Notes under the pieces: generated by a model | What the model saw: only the letters and a program-made list of their open reading frames with translations | Databases searched by the model: none | What the model was told of the DNA's origin: nothing | In this document: positions 35,901 through 50,900 of the stretch, piece by piece | Position numbering within the stretch: position 1 is the stretch's first letter | Layout: each line of letters opens with the position of its first letter | Position numbers and translations under genes: made by a program | NCBI RefSeq assembly: GCF_041296385.1 | Contig: NC_091023.1 | Location: 2,914,924-2,978,923 of the forward strand | Reading direction: 5' to 3' | DNA: 64,000 nucleotides | Source: Aphelocoma coerulescens | Lineage: Eukaryota > Chordata > Aves > Passeriformes > Corvidae

Positions 35901-38900
35901 TTTCTGTAAAAGGTTTGTGAATGGAATATGACAATGTCAGAAGGGTTAACGACCTCCCAGGAGCAACAGAGCCTGGAAAACCCACTGGTGCTCTTAATTT
36001 CAACCCCCAGAATTAAATAAAACCGAGGAGGGTTGTTAACTGGAAGCTCAAGCCAGGCAGCCGAGTTTACAGGCTGCACATGGATTATTTAGGAACATTG
36101 TATTGGAAAGTCCACAGCAAATGCTGCAAATCTCAGAGCAAAGGCACTGGAAGAGTGCCAAGGAAAACTGGCATGTTTTAAATGCAGGATAATGGGAGTC
36201 ATTAAAGCAAGAAGGCATCATTCAAATAGCTGACAGAATATGCAAGTGAGGAAGCTCAGGAAGCGAGTTAAACCTAAAAACCAGAAAGAAGCCAACCCAA
36301 AAGAGAGTTTTTCAAACTTGCAACAGGCATTAAAAGAATAATTCCTTTCTCACACTTGCCTTCAGCCAAAGGAATCCGCAGGGCTGATGGGTGATCAGGT
36401 TACAAAAGGAGTTTCCAGGCAGAGCAAGAAAAGGAAATGCAAGTTGTGCCTTGGTGTGTGATGTAGACACCATGCCAAGACACTCCTTCCTGGGGAGCTC
36501 GTTGCAGAGTGCATCATCCTGAAGCAGCTCATGGATACCATAGCGGGAACAGTTCAAATAAGCAGCAGTAAATTGCCAGCACCAGAGAATATTCATTCAA
36601 AAACTCTGAAGGAAGTTAAAGGGGAGTAGCTAGACCAGCATCTGTGGCTTTTAGCCTCATGCTAAATGCTGTGTTGGAATCCTGCACCTGGAAAACAGGG
36701 AATGTGGGAATAACTGTAAAAAAATGGTTCCAGGGAGAGATGGAGGTCAGCTATAAATGAGTACGTTTGTATTGTGAGATTCAGTAGATTCTGTTCCAAA
36801 GAAAAAATTCAGTGGGTGCATCCATGGTTATGGTATAATGGGGAAGAGTGGACTTGGATTTCTGTTTTTTGAAGGAAGCCTGGCTTCAGAGGTAGCTGTG
36901 GGCCTGGAGGGCATCACCAGCCATGTCTGACAGTCCTACAGGGGGTGGCTGGCACTGCTTGGTCAGTGCTCAGCAGCAGCCCAAGAAACATTAAATGTTG
37001 AGTATTTGGCAAAGCAGAGGTTATATCCCAAACCAGTTTCCTCTTTGTCCTCCCAATGCAGTCAGCAGTGGAGAAGCTTTGAAGTTGGATAAAAGGGGGG
37101 GATGTTTGTGTGTTTGGAGGGGGGGAACATCAGAAAAGGTTCTGGCCCTGCCATCTGACCTGCTGACAGGTTTTTGGTCTGTTAGCCCTTTTTGTAGGGT
37201 TTTGATTATGAAAATAAGGCAGAAATCAGCCTGCTGTGGTTTTGGCTGTGGTTTACCTGTCTCATGGATACTCTGTGGATCCCTGGTCGTTCTGCCCAAG
37301 AAAGCATCTCAAAAAGCACATTTTAGGTGGTGCTGGAAGGGGCAGCAGGTACCCTTAGGGAGGGGAGTGACAAAGTAGGGTCAGTAGAGCAGTTTGGGCT
37401 GTAAAACAGAGCCCTCGTCTGAGTGGGACATCAGTGCCATGAGAGAAATGTGTGCAAAGCTTCTCTAGAATATAATAGCTGTTCTTGGTATGACAGGGTG
37501 GTTCTGGCAAGGAATGTTTTGTGACTTTGATTGTTCAAAAGTGAGAAGTACTAGAAAATAGAGCAAATTTTGGAAAACAAGTAGGAGGGAGCTGTTCATG
37601 CTCAACAAACCGTAGTGCCAAGATTTATGAGTTACCTGAAATACATTTTCATGTGTGCGAGACTTCAAAAACTCTGCTCGTTTAAAGTCTTGCCTGGAAA
37701 ATCTCCTGATTTTCACCTCGAGAAGTTAATTTGGAATGTGTTGGAGTGGCGAGCAGCGATGTTGATGTGTAATTTTGTTTCCCAACAGCATCAGCGACAG
37801 CAGCAGCTCGCAGGGGCTGTCGCAGCCCTCCACGCAGACGACGCAGTACCTGCGGGCTGACACGCCCAACAACGCCACGCCGGTAACCAGTAAGTGTTAA
37901 TCTAAGCACAGACCCTCCTGCCACACTGCTTTGGTGTCAAGTACAAGAGGAGAGCATGAATAATCCTCTGGCTTTGTCACTTTGCCTCTTGAATTCGCAC
38001 AATGTGTGTTTTATCCAGCCGTGCCATAGTCAGGGGTGAGTTCGGGGGCATGTGAGTGGTCATATGAGCATGAGACTGTGTTTGTCCCTTGGGTTATTTT
38101 CCCTGCACCCAGAGCACTCAGCCAGCTAGGCTTCACCAGTAGCTGTGAAGCATCTGTTCTTTAACACTGGGAAGAATCTGCCTCGTGCAGTCCAAGCAGA
38201 GAGAGAGCAGGATGTATCCACCCAGCCCTGGGATCAGTTACCAAAGCAGGTGATCCCCTGTGCATGAATCCTGTTGTGTTACTCTTTTCATCTCCTGTTG
38301 CTTCCAGCTGTGCTTGAAGTGTTACAGAGTAGCTGAAGAGAGAGAGCAGTGAGTGGAAAGGAAGGGTGGCAGCAGTTTCTGTACTGATCTGGTAACTGAT
38401 ACCACAGAATCACAGAATATCCCAGCTGGAAGGGACCCACAGGGGTCATCCAGGCCAGCCCCTGGCCCTGCACAGACACCCCAGCAGTCCCACCCTGTGA
38501 ATCCCTGAGAATGTTGCCCCAGCCTCAGGGCCGTGCCCATTCCCTGGGGAGCCTGGGCAGTGCCCAGCACCCTCTGGAGGAAGAACCTTTCCCTGATCTC
38601 CAACCTAAACCCCCCTGACACAGCTCTGGCCATTCCTTGGGGTCCTCCTGTCCCTGGGCACAGAGACAAGAGCTCAGAGCTGCCCCTTGGGAAGAGCTGC
38701 AGATGGAGATCAGGTCTCTCACTCTCCTCCAGGTTGAACAGACCAAGTGCTCTTGGCTGTGTTCTGAGTTAATTCTGTAGTTAATGAACATATTTATTAT
38801 CTGTGGAATTTTTACTCCTCAAGTTATTGTCTGGTGGAGGACTATACCATCCAGCACTGCTCCAGGGAAGGGACTGTTCCAGCTGGAGGGAAGGTGGCCA

Positions 38901-41900
38901 GCATAGGGACACACACGGGGTTTTTTAAAGCACCCCAAAGTCTCTCCCATTGTCCTCTGATGGCACTTGGTGACAGTGACTGTCCCATCATGAAGGAGTG
39001 CAGCAGAAAGGTTGTCATTACTCTCAGCCCTCCTGTGTTCTCCTTTTTTTCCTCCCCATGTGTAGAAGCAGGTGTTTACCTGAGGCTGAACTGCAGCTCT
39101 GGGAGAGATTTGGCTCACTCCTAAATTGTTCAGTATCTCCCTAAAAAAAAAAGGATCTTATTTGTCATCTGAGTTCATCTTTCCCTTGCAAAGAGCTGCC
39201 TTTAAAATTTATTTCTTAAAAGCATTAAATTAAAAACAGTCTTTTAAAAATTTAATGTATGAAATGTTAAAAAAATTCTTTTTCACAGAGTTTGGAAGAG
39301 ACCTTATCCTGCAACTTACTCTACACCTGTTTTCCCTCTTGTCACCTGAGTCCTCCCCAGCCTTTTTGTTTTCCATCTCTTAGAGTCACAGAATCATTTA
39401 GGTTGGAAAAGCCCTCCCAGATCACCGAGTTCAGCTGTTCCCCCAGCACTGCCAAGGCCACCCGTGTCCCCAGGTGCCACACAGCTTTCAACTCCCTCTG
39501 GGAGTGTGGACTCCACCAGCTGGGCAGCTGTGCCAGGGCTGGACAATGCTTTGGGGAATGGAATTTTCCCTCATGCCCAATCTAAACCTCCCCTGGCACA
39601 ACTCCTGGCCCTTTTCTGTTGTCCTGTCCCTGTTCCCTGGGAGCAGAGCCTGACTCCCCCCAACTGCCCCCTCCTGTCAGGGAGTTGTGCAGAGCCACAA
39701 GGTTCCCCCTGAGCCTCCTTTGCTCCAGCCTGAGCCTCTTTCCGAGCTCCCTCAGCCACTCCTGGGGCTCCAGCCCCTTCCCCAGCTCTGTTCCCTTCTC
39801 TGGACACCCTCCAGCCCCTCCATGTCTTATCCCAGCTCAGGTTGAGCTGTTGATGTCCTGTCAACCTCAGGTTTTTTGTTTGGCTTTCTAAGTGACTCAG
39901 GTTAATTCAGCTGAGTTCCAGTTGCTGGAATGTTGTCTCCCAGAATCCTCTGGCCAAGGGCAGGGGACCAAGCCCAGGATGATGGCTCAACCCTCCTCAC
40001 CCTGCCCAGTGTGGTGGCCAATGTGCCCAAGTGGCAGCTGTTTGCTGGGGGCAGCCCTTGCTTCTCAGTGTCTCTTACCTACTTTGGGACATGCCCAGTA
40101 GCACTGGAAATGGTGAAAATAGGAGAAAAAGAGAAAAGGTTGGATGTGTGAAAGAATCAAGATTGACATTCCTGGTCATTCCACAGTTGCATAATTTTGT
40201 TTTCAGTAACGTTTAAATTTTCAAGAAAGTATTATCAGAGTAATTCTCAAGATTTCTCTAATGATTCGTACACATGTACAAAAATATTCCAGCTTTTCTG
40301 ACTCTACTGGTGTATCCAAATGTCTGGAAGTGCCTGAAGAGGGCACTGGTAGTTTGTTAATGCCCTGCTGGGGTAAGGCATCTTCCCTGCTCCAAGTTTT
40401 CCAACAGTCTCTCTATTTCCTCCTCCTGAGGGCAGTGCAGTGTTGATCACCTTCAGTACAGGAGTTTCCTTCACCTGGAGTTAATAACAAAAGTTGTTTG
40501 CATGACACTACAGAGAATTCCTGTGTGATTTCTTTCCCTTCAGATGATTATTCTTGTGGTTTTTGTTGCTTAATATTATCATCTTTCTAAAATTAATATA
40601 TAACACATTTAAGATCGTGCTGCTCCGCTGTGTGTGGAGCCATAGGTGGTGCAGAGGTGAAGCCCTGTGCCTGTTGTCATTCCGAGGGTATTTATGTTGG
40701 ATTGTTTGGCTCTGCTGGCTCCTCAGGTTATCCCACATTACGGATAGAGAAGAATGATCTGAAAAGTGTCACTCTCATGGAGGCCAAAGCTAAAGTGAAG
40801 GACATAGCCATCTCCAGGGAGAGGATCACCCTCAAAGACGTGCTCCAAGAAGGTATTTACAGCACTCAGACACTTCATTTCTACAACATTTTGTAGTTAC
40901 ATAAATAGAAATACATATTTATTGACAGATTTTTCTGAAATCATTCACGGATGACATTCCTGATCTTCATAGCTTTGGTGGAGGGGAGGAATGATGAGTT
41001 ATGTTTGCATTTGGGGTGTGGGGGGTGGGGAAAGCAGCTTCCAGAATTCATTAGGCTGGGGGAACAACCAAGCGTGCTCAGTAAATCATTCAGCTTGTCT
41101 GCCTTAATAACCTGCTCCCTGAAGTGAAGGGTGGCTGAGGAGTGAGGTAAGCAATCAGGGCTCTCAGTCAGCAGCCAAGGTAATTCACTTTTGGGAGTTC
41201 CTACAGGAGAGCAGCTCTTAACAACATAAAAATCAAAGCAAAACCACCCCAAAGCCGAGAAAAACTTCAGTTGTCCAAATTTGGTGTCTCAGTTTGATAA
41301 CTTTGATTTGGAAATCTCATCAGCAGATGCAACATTTACAGGCTTTATATAAAAGATTCAGAGATTACCTGATTGTTTTCATGGAATATCCTGAGTTGAA
41401 AGGACCCACAAGGATCATCCAGTTCCTGAGTTATTCACTCTTTGTTTAATGTGCACTTCAAAAGTGTTCATGCACAACATGAATTGATTCTTGTTGATAC
41501 TGAGTTTGAAAAATAGGCTTAAATATTTGGTTTTCTTTGTCATTCACCTTCACTGCTGCAATTTCAAGTCTCTGTTCCCTAAGAAATCAAACTTCCCAAA
41601 GCTGGAGATTGGAGATAATCATCCTTTGGAGGCAGAATGCTTTGTGTTAGTCTGAGCAGCAATGGAGGATGTTCCCATTCTCGTTCAGTGAACATCTGAG
41701 GAGGCAGCTCTGTGCTCAATTCCAGTGTGGGCTCTGCAAAAACCTTCCTTGGCATGTGGGATGCGCTTTGTGTTCCTGTGGGCTGCCTGGAGCTGGGATG
41801 TTGGGAGTCATCCATGACTAGAAGTGACTCAGTGCCCCAGCAACGCTTCAGGTGTTTGGTGACAAAGCTGCCCTGTTCTGCCAGATGAGGCACAAAGAGC

Positions 41901-44900
41901 TGTTGAATGCAGTTTGGACCCAGTTAATCCTGGGATCTCCTTTCTTAGCCTCCAGCTGTTAATTTGAGTCCGAAGCTTCGAAAGTTAATCACAGAGTCAT
42001 TAAGGTTGGAAAAGCCCTTTAAGGTCATCGAGTCCAAACACTCCCCCAGCACTGCCAGTTTCAGCCACGTCCCCAGGTGCCACATCCACATGTCAGAGGA
42101 CTTAAAAGACCTGACCAATTTTAGGTCAGGATCGAAGCAGTGTTGGGTCTCTGCCACTGAAGAACAAAAGAGCTTCAGAGGGGAAGAAGGGGATAAAGTA
42201 AATGTGTGCATGGAACTCAGATACATTTTATGGATCTGGGCCACAGATTAATTTTAAACTTCAAGCAGTTTCTGTAGCTTCACCTGCTTTAACATTTTGG
42301 AAATATGTATTTAGGCACTTTTCTCGAAGTGTTCAAGAACCAAGACAGGAGGGTTTTAGTTGCTTCAGTAATTCATGGTGTGTAGTTGTGGTTGCCTGAG
42401 AGCCTCCCAAGTTCAGCTGCTGCTTAGTGAGATTGCAGTGTGAAGACCCCTGTCATGCAGGGTTTCCTTGCAGCCCCAGGGTAGGTGACAGAAATGTTGC
42501 ACTGCCCCTGTTTAAGACCTGTATTTCATACTATCAAAGATCTTTCAACCTAGTCAGGCAGGAGGAATGCCTGGGAAGGGGCTGTGATGCTGGAATAGAC
42601 TGTGTGGAGATGATGCACACCTTGGTGCAGAAGAGTGTTGCCAAGCTGAGCAGTAAAAACCAATTAATTCTCTTTGTGTTGCCAGTTGTTCTCAGCCCAG
42701 CTCCTCAGAATAGCTCCTTTTCCTGCAGCAGCATCAGTAATGTGAATGGAAAAATGTTGGAGAGTCTGAAAGACCCCTCCAAACAAACCCAGCGCCTTCC
42801 AGCTGAGGTGAAACTTTAGAATAATGTGATGCTGGTTATTTCAAACTGTTCCATATGAGCTGGCTGGCCAAAATTGCTGTTGCCTTGTGAATGTCCCCAA
42901 AAAAACTTGGTCCTTGTGAGAAGTGCCTTGGCTTAGAATTCCAGACTGGGTGGGTGAGAAAAAGGACCTGGAGTTCTTAGTGCAGGGAGTTGACTGAAGT
43001 GCCACAAATAAACCATCATCATATTGATATTTAATTTCACTGGACTCTGCTGCTATCACTAGTTCACTCTCATGCTTGCCCCCAAGTTTTATTTATGTAA
43101 AACTTCAGCATTTGCTGCCTGTAATTGTGAATCCCCCTCATGCTGGAGAGTGGTTGGGTTCTCTCTTAGTGACTTTTTAGGGTGTAGGGACACTTTAACT
43201 GCAGTTATTCCTCACTTTCTGCTGTGAAAGGTGCTGTTTGCTTAAGACACTCCTAATGTTATCAGTGTTTCTTAACCACACAAGACTAATTGGATGTTCT
43301 CTTCCTAGGCACGTTTGGGCGCATTTTCCACGGAATTCTAATAGAAGAAAAAGACCCCAGTAAAGAGAAACAAGTTTTTGTCAAAACTGTTAAAGGTATG
43401 TTGGCATAAAGGGGTGGGTTTGTGTGCAGGTGTTTGAATTGTGCTGCAGGCTGAGGGTGCCAAAGCTGGCTTTACAACAACCCCCTTCTCCCCAAAATAC
43501 GCAAATGATGAAAAGCAAAAGCAATTTGGACGCTTCCTTCAGCCACAGAGAACAGCAATCTTATATGGAAGAAAAATGCATGTGTTCTCCACCAGTGCAT
43601 TCAGTCATTGCCCTTGAATACTTTTGTTTATTATTCTTCTATGTAAAAATTATATTGGTTTTTTTTCCCCTAGTATGTCATTGTCTTCCCAGTCACAGCC
43701 CTGTCCCCTGCAAATTGGTGAAAAACACCTGAAATGCCTCTTAAAAATCTTTGACAAATGCATGGCTGTACAAAAGACAGGGCATAATTTCTGCCCTCCT
43801 TAAGCTTTGCAACAGAAGCATGAGAACTGGCATTTAGAACTGAATTTATCCAAACAGAGCTCAAGAAATATCTTATTGAGTGATTGAAATGGGACTAGGT
43901 AGACTTAAGGAACAAGGTAGGTGTAGATGAAAACCATATTGCAAATGTCCTACGTGTCTGTCACATGTATCCTACATATATCCCCTACATTACATGTATC
44001 CTACATCTGTCCCTTCCTCTGCAATCATCACAAGATCTCTGGTAGCTCACAAGAGTTTTGCTGAATTCCCAGTACAGTGGTTGTTTTACAAGTTATTTTT
44101 GTCATTTCAGTTGGGTGTCTTATTGCCTTTGGTTTTTCATTTGACAAATTCTTTAATTATTTCTTGCAAAAAAAGTAAGTGTCTGTAAGAATTTCAATTC
44201 ATTCTACTTTATTTTTTTTTGCCTAGCTATTAATTTTTGAAGATACTGATTGAGAAATGGTGAAGCTGCTGAATTTTGTTGTTGAATCTTTCTGCTACCC
44301 ATTTATTCTCTGCCACCTTTAAGAAAAATATTTTGCTTAGGGGAAGCAGCTGCCTTGGTCTGTTTCTGACACAATCAGATGCTTGTGGTTCTCTTTTCTC
44401 TCACATGTCACAGAATCATAGAACAAACCATGGAATGGTTTGGGTTGAGGGGGGACCTCAAAGCTCCACCCCTGCCATGGGCAGGGACACCTTCCACTAG
44501 CCCAGGTTGCTCCAAGCCCCATCCCACCTGGCCTTGGACACTTCCAGGGATCCAGGGGCAGCCACAGCTTCTCTGGGCAACCTGTGCCAGGGCCTCCCCA
44601 CCCTCACAGGGAAGAATTTCTTCCCAAGATCCCATCTAACCCTGCCCTCTGGCAGCTTAAAGCTTGTCCTGTCCCTCCATCCCTTGTCCCAAGTCCCTCT
44701 CCAGATCTCCTGGAGCCCCTTCAGGTGCTGGAAGGGGCTCTAAGTTCTCCCTGGAGCCTTCTCTTCTCCAGGTGAGCACCCCCAGCTCTCCCAGCCTGGC
44801 TTCTCTTATTTAAAAACAAAAAAATATCCTTCTTTCCAGTATTTTAGGTACATTTTCTGGATTCTGCCTTCTTCTGTTCCCTTTCCCTGCCAAACAGTTC

Positions 44901-47900
44901 TGTCTTTTTTTTTCTTGACTCTTATTTAATATAGTTCCCAAAAACTTAGCCCTTGGCACACGAGCTACTTTTTCTAGCATTGGATTAAACAACCCAATAA
45001 CATCTGTCAAAAGTGATGTTAATTTAGCTGCCTCCCATGACCTCTTATTGAATTGCTTTCCCAAAATGGGACTCCTAAATCCATAATTCTCCCTTACAGT
45101 GGCTTGTGTCAGTGACACAGCCATGTCCTAAAGGAAGAAAGCTCTTCCCTTTGCAGGGAAGGATTTGCTGCAGTGAACTGGAGCAAGGTCTTTCAGAGAG
45201 TGATGGCATTCGTAGGATCACTGTAGAGAATTTCCCAGCGTTAAAAAGGATCTACATGGAAAAAGTGTAGAGTAGGTTTTGCTGATACTTGTCGGGCTTG
45301 GGCAGCAGAAGTTTGCAAGGAAAACAACTGTAACATCCCCTCACCTCACAGCAGCTCACTGCAGTGCTGATGTTACACAGCTTCTTTTTCACACCCTGGC
45401 TGTGATTGCTGTGTGTGCAGCTGGGACATGTAATAAGTTGGGAACTTGATCTCCTTGGAAGAAAAAACCTGCAAAAATTCTCTTGTAACCAAAGTTTTTC
45501 CTTGATCTCATTCAGTGGCCACACACACACTGCTCTTCTGGCACGAGCAGGAGCAGGGCAGGACCATAAAAGCTTGATGGATATGAGAACATTAAACTGA
45601 CTTAAGTATCTCTTTGCTGAAGGCAATAAAGCCTGAGGGTCATGGAAAATAGACAAGGAATAAAGGTTTTGTCTGTGGAATTAAATTATCCCTTCCCAAA
45701 AGTATGAGCTGCTCCAGAGCTGTCTTGTTTTACCCAGACGTGCACTCTGAAAGTGATAAAATGAAGTCCAGTGGTGCCCCAAATGTCAGGAAACAATGGG
45801 GAGGGGGATGGAGTATTTCAGGTCTTTGGGAAATGTGAACTGAGGTTTTTTTAGCAGGTACTGTGAGGAAGAATAACCTCCTTGAGAGAATAAGCACTTC
45901 ACTCTTCTCACCAGAGTCAGAGCTTGAGAAACTAAAGACACTGCACTGGCTGTTCTGACATTAGGGGAGTTGTTATGGCTTTAAACCTGGAATTTCAGGA
46001 GAATCCTAGAATCCCAGAAGGGTTTGGGTGGGAAGGGACCTTACAGCCCATCCAGTCCCACCCCTTGCCAAGGGCAGGGACACCTTCCAACAGAACAGGC
46101 TGCTCCAAGCCCCATCCAACCTGGTCTGGGACACTTCAAGGGATGGGGCAGCCACAGTTGCTCTGGGCAACCTGTGCCAGTGTCTGACCTCACAGGGAAA
46201 AATAAATAAATAAAATTGTCCTCCTTATGTCCAATATAAATCTACCCTTTTCCCATTTAAAAATGTTGCCCCTTGTCCTGTCCCTGCAAGCCATGATCAA
46301 AAGTCTGTCTCAGTCTTTCTCACAAGCCACTTTTTAGTGCTGAAAGGCCACAGAAAGGTGTCCTTGGAAAATTTTCTTCAGGCTGAACCCCCTCAGCCCA
46401 ACAAGTGTTACAGATGGGCCTTGAGCTGTGGTTTGTGGGCTGTTAGGAGAAGAGCTCTGCTCCACTAGGGCAGGTGTCAAGGTTGTACTGTTCAGGGAAT
46501 GGTTTCTGGATGAAAATCCATGAAGAAAAGTCATGCCCTCAGTGCCTGTCACAGTGGATCTCTTTTCATGTGTCCCTCCTTCAGCTGTCAGTGTATTACA
46601 GCATCCATACCCTTTCAAGAGGGGTTATTTCCAATAATGTGGACAGAGGGAACGTGCTGTCAGTTTTCCCATTTCCTATGCCAGGGAAGGTGAATGTTGT
46701 GGCTGTTGTGCTCATCAGGCAATAGTCACATCTGTGGGTGTTTCCTGCTCTGGATGGAGAGTGATTGCAGCCTTGTCAGTTTGTCTTTTCCCTGTGTTCT
46801 TTCCCCATGGTTGATTGTTGCCCTCAAAGGACCATAAGCACAGGTAGTTGACTGCAGTAATTGCAGCAGCCCTTCCCACTTTCCTTCCCTGGTGTTTTCC
46901 AGAGCTCCAGTGAGATGCAGAGCATTGCTCTAAACCAGGAGAGTTCTCAGTGAAAACGGGATCCCTGGATTTCTCTGAGCTTTGTGCTTGCTCCCCTTCC
47001 AAAGTGATCTGCTCTTAAAGGAGTCAGTAAGACGTGAAAACCGAGAGAGCCTGGACCTGCCTGAGAGGTGGAAGAGCCCATCCAGGGAGTTCCCAGGAAT
47101 AAGCTGTATTCCCTCTTGTCTCAAGCTGGGGTAGAGCTATTAGGTCAGACTCTCAAAGGGCAAGTTTGAGCCTGATTAAGCAGTATCAGTGCAGGGGGGT
47201 GAATAGGTTGGGGTGTGCTTGTTCAGCATGATCTGACTGGTTTCTCCTCCGCCACAGAATTTGGGGTCTTTCGTTTGAACGCTTCATGAAGTTATTGAAG
47301 TACTTTTGAAGTGATTTGGTGATTACTTGTTCTGTAGCTTGTAAATTGATGAGATGTAAAAGTTGGAGATGATTCTCTTGAAGTCTCAACACCACATCTC
47401 TTATAAAGGCAGGCTGAAGGAGGGTTCATCCCTGGATTTCGCTCCACATCCTTGAAAGAGTTTTTTCTTTCATGGAACTTCAGTTCACTCCAGGGAGAAA
47501 GTTGTAACATGCCCGTGGCAGTGATAAAGTTTCTACGTGCAGGTTCACGAAATACATGAGTTTATAAAGTTTTTTTCATGCTGTATCATCTGTGTCTGGG
47601 TGCCTGAGCCTTCTGATATGTGCAGTGCCTTGTGCCAAGGAGGAGAGCTTAAAAGGAAAATGGATCTCTCTCGGCTTTCTGGAAGCTCTAATAACTTTGG
47701 ACTACAAAGATCCCAAGCCCTGGGGAAAAGGTGTGACTTGTTCAGCCTGTCCCTACATCCTTCATGTTGGCCATACAGTTGTTGTGTTGTCTTTGCACTT
47801 TACACTTCCACTGTGTTCATTTGCTAGGCAAGGTGCTCAAAGTCATAATTACTTTCACACTTAGACATTTCAATGGAAAATCCACTTTCATTCTGTCTTC

Positions 47901-50900
47901 AGACACTGATGAAGATTGAGGATGTGTGTCATTGCTAGAAGGAACCAAGGATTTGTTATCTAGAATATTTGGGATTTTGGAACCTTTGGATCAACACAAC
48001 CTTAATAAGTTTTTTTGGAAAGATGAGAGACTTAGCTGGCATTTGCTTTCTTCGTTGTTTTTTCTTGTTTTACAGAAAAATTGTGTTATGAGGGTGGAAT
48101 GCTTCACTTTCCAATCTGAGGTTTCCAATCCCTCTCAGTGCTGGAAGTGTCTCTGATGGCATGTTTCTCCAAGCTGGCATTGCATCTCTTGCCAGTGTCT
48201 AACAGATCCCTTCTGCCTTTCTTGGGAATTATTTACATCATCTGATGTCAGAGGAGGGAAAAAACGCACAGGTTTCACCTTTGATTTAAAGAACACATTG
48301 TTTAATGGTGCTTTTCCTGTGAAGTAGAAAATTCTTAGCAAAACAAATGGAATTGTATTATTCCAGGAACATATGAAGTGAGGGTGAGCTGTGCAGAGCC
48401 CTGACTCATTTAGGATGTTCTGGCCAAGGTACACTTTTGGTAAAAACAACCCAGTGTGCTGTTCAAGATAACCCGGCTGCTCCCATTTCATGTTCTAACC
48501 ACTTAACATTTTTCTGATGTACAAGGAAGGAGTGTTTGGAAACAAACAACCCATGGAAAGCACTGGAAACAAAGTTGGTGTGTGACCAAGGTCAGCTCTT
48601 TAAACTTCATTGTTCTACCAACTTGTAACAAAGCTTCGAGTTTTGTCATCTTAGGTCACTAAAAGACTTTCAGCATTCTTGGCTATCTCTGACATTTTAC
48701 TCTTTAGATGTTTTTAATTTATTGCTGATCTAGTTAAGAGGTGGTGCCCCATCCCTGGAAGTGTTCAGGCCAGGTTGGACGGGGCTTGGAGCATCGTGGT
48801 CTAGTGGAAGGTGTCCCTGCCCACGACAGGGGTGGAGCAAGATGAGCTTTAAGGTCCCTTCCAACCCAAACCATTCCATGATTGCAAGATTGGTGACCCT
48901 TTAGGACTTCATGCCTTTGGGAAGTGTAGGAATAGAAATCCTGAGAATTCAGGCCGTGCCAAGCAGGAGAAAGCAATAGGAGCATTTAGGGGACTTAAGC
49001 ACCTCTGTGTTAATCAAAGTGAAGGTTTCTTGTTCACATTAAACATATACCAGAACTTGGAGCATCCACAGTTGTTCTGAATAGGTCATGTTTAAATTGA
49101 TGGAATTTGCTATTCTGGGCAGTTCATTCTTAAAAGCACAGCCTTGTGAAAACAGTTCTGAGTTTAAGTTCATACCTTAAACATACAGTATTTGAATTAA
49201 TTGTTCAAAGTATTTAACTTCCCAAAATCAGAGTGCGGGATCCTGTTTCAGAAGAATATAGTTTATGCCAAAAAAACTTAAAAATCAAGAGCTACTGCTC
49301 ATCTGAGCTAAGTTCTTGAGTGTCTTTATAAAGGAAGATACTTGAATTTAAAGAATTGGGGCGATAATTAGCAAATTTCTGAATTTCAGATTTCTGAAAT
49401 TGCTGAATATCAGCCTAAAAATGCACTCGATTTGTCATTTAATCCTAGTTCTTCAAGAAAATACCCTGAGACACCTAAAGGAGTACAATATGCTTCAGAA
49501 AATACTGAGGAGATGATTTCCAAAGGATTGTACTACATCATTTAAAGATTTGTTATTCCATGTGCTAAAAAATACTCACCTGCAGGACACTTTAATTTAC
49601 TTACAGTTAAAATCCCTACTTTTGTATATCAGTTTTATCACCTGCTGCCCCGTGACCTTTGGGTCATGACATCAGTCATGTCTCTCTTTCCCAGTTTCAC
49701 TCTGCACTTATTTAACACTTTCAGGTTCATTTTGAGTTAAATGGATTGTTGAGCAGCAATCCTTTTACTTCCTCCTCTTTGCTGCTGCTTCTTGGATTCT
49801 GGTGTTACTGTTACACAGGGAACTAAGACTGTCCCCAAATCCTGCTTTTCTCTGCCCTTCTCTGTGGTTTAAAACTGCGTGTGCCTTTGTAATGGAGGAA
49901 AACCAGAACAGCATTCCCTATTTTAGTAGTGTCATGTTGACTCACTCCCAGGATTTATTAAAATTCAGCTTGGATTTGTCAGTCTGAGCTGCCTTGCTTT
50001 GCAGGATAGACCCACGTGGTTGATACTTGATGCCTGGATACCAGGATTGGAAGAGAAATCCTGCTCTCTGGAGCTTTTAGCAGGACTAAGTGTGGTTTCC
50101 CGTGCTGTAACCTCCTCCTGCTGTGCTTTGGAGTGCAGTCTCTTTACAGGAGACTGGAATTCTGTAGGATGCAGGGCTGCCTTGGAATGCAGGGGGATGT
50201 TGATGTGTGGAAGTGAGGACCTGAACACCTCCTGCAGCTCCAAGCTGCAAGCAGGAGCACGGTGTCCTGTGCTCAGTCCGTGGCAGGAGGAAGCATCGGA
50301 TGCTCCACTTGACCCTGTCTGACTCCCGGGGCCTCTGGAAATTTTGAAGCTGAAATATTTTTTATATTATGTACTTTCCTTCCTGCCTATGAAAAAGTAG
50401 GTTGGATCATGAGTTCTTGCATTCCTTTAGCATCCTTCTGGTGAAGGAAGGTTGTGAAAGTTATCTGATAGGAGCATTAAAACTGTCCTGTGCAACGGAT
50501 GTGAGCACGGGCGTTGAGTTTCTTCCAAAGACTGGTGTAGAAGGGTTAAAGCAATACTCAGGCATGCATTCTCTTTGAACTGGGGTGAAATTCTGCCTTG
50601 GGAGCAGTTCTGCCTAATTAATTACAATGCAGAAGCAGCAGTAATTAACAAGGATGTGTTGATACTGGGAGCATTTATTACCTGGAGCTGTTCTAGTCCT
50701 GCACTCTCAATTCCTGTGGCCACACTCAGTGACCAGTGTGCCTGCCTGTGTGCCTGTCAGCCTTCACTAACTGGAGCTTGTGCACTTTGTCATGGGTTAT
50801 TTGGCAAAGCCCACAAGGCTGAAAAATAATAAGGGTAATAGAAGCTTGTGAAAACAGGCAGGTGTGTAGAAAATGGGCTGTGTAAGTGTTGTGATGTGGG

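Larger units (their letters stand above)
33891..37788 (+). other. RYK: RYK intron 6 (3.9 kb)
   Basis: A GT-AG intron holding a CR1 copy (34195-34588), a short CR1 end (35557-35640), a 17-bp tandem duplication (34976-35009) and an ancient LINE relic (about 36100-36850). Confidence 0.85.
37890..40726 (+). other. RYK: RYK intron 7 (2.8 kb)
   Basis: A GT-AG intron with two - strand CR1 copies (38403 and 39383). Confidence 0.9.
40853..43308 (+). other. RYK: RYK intron 8 (2.5 kb)
   Basis: A GT-AG intron with two short CR1 ends (41377 and 41990) and otherwise unremarkable sequence. Confidence 0.88.
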
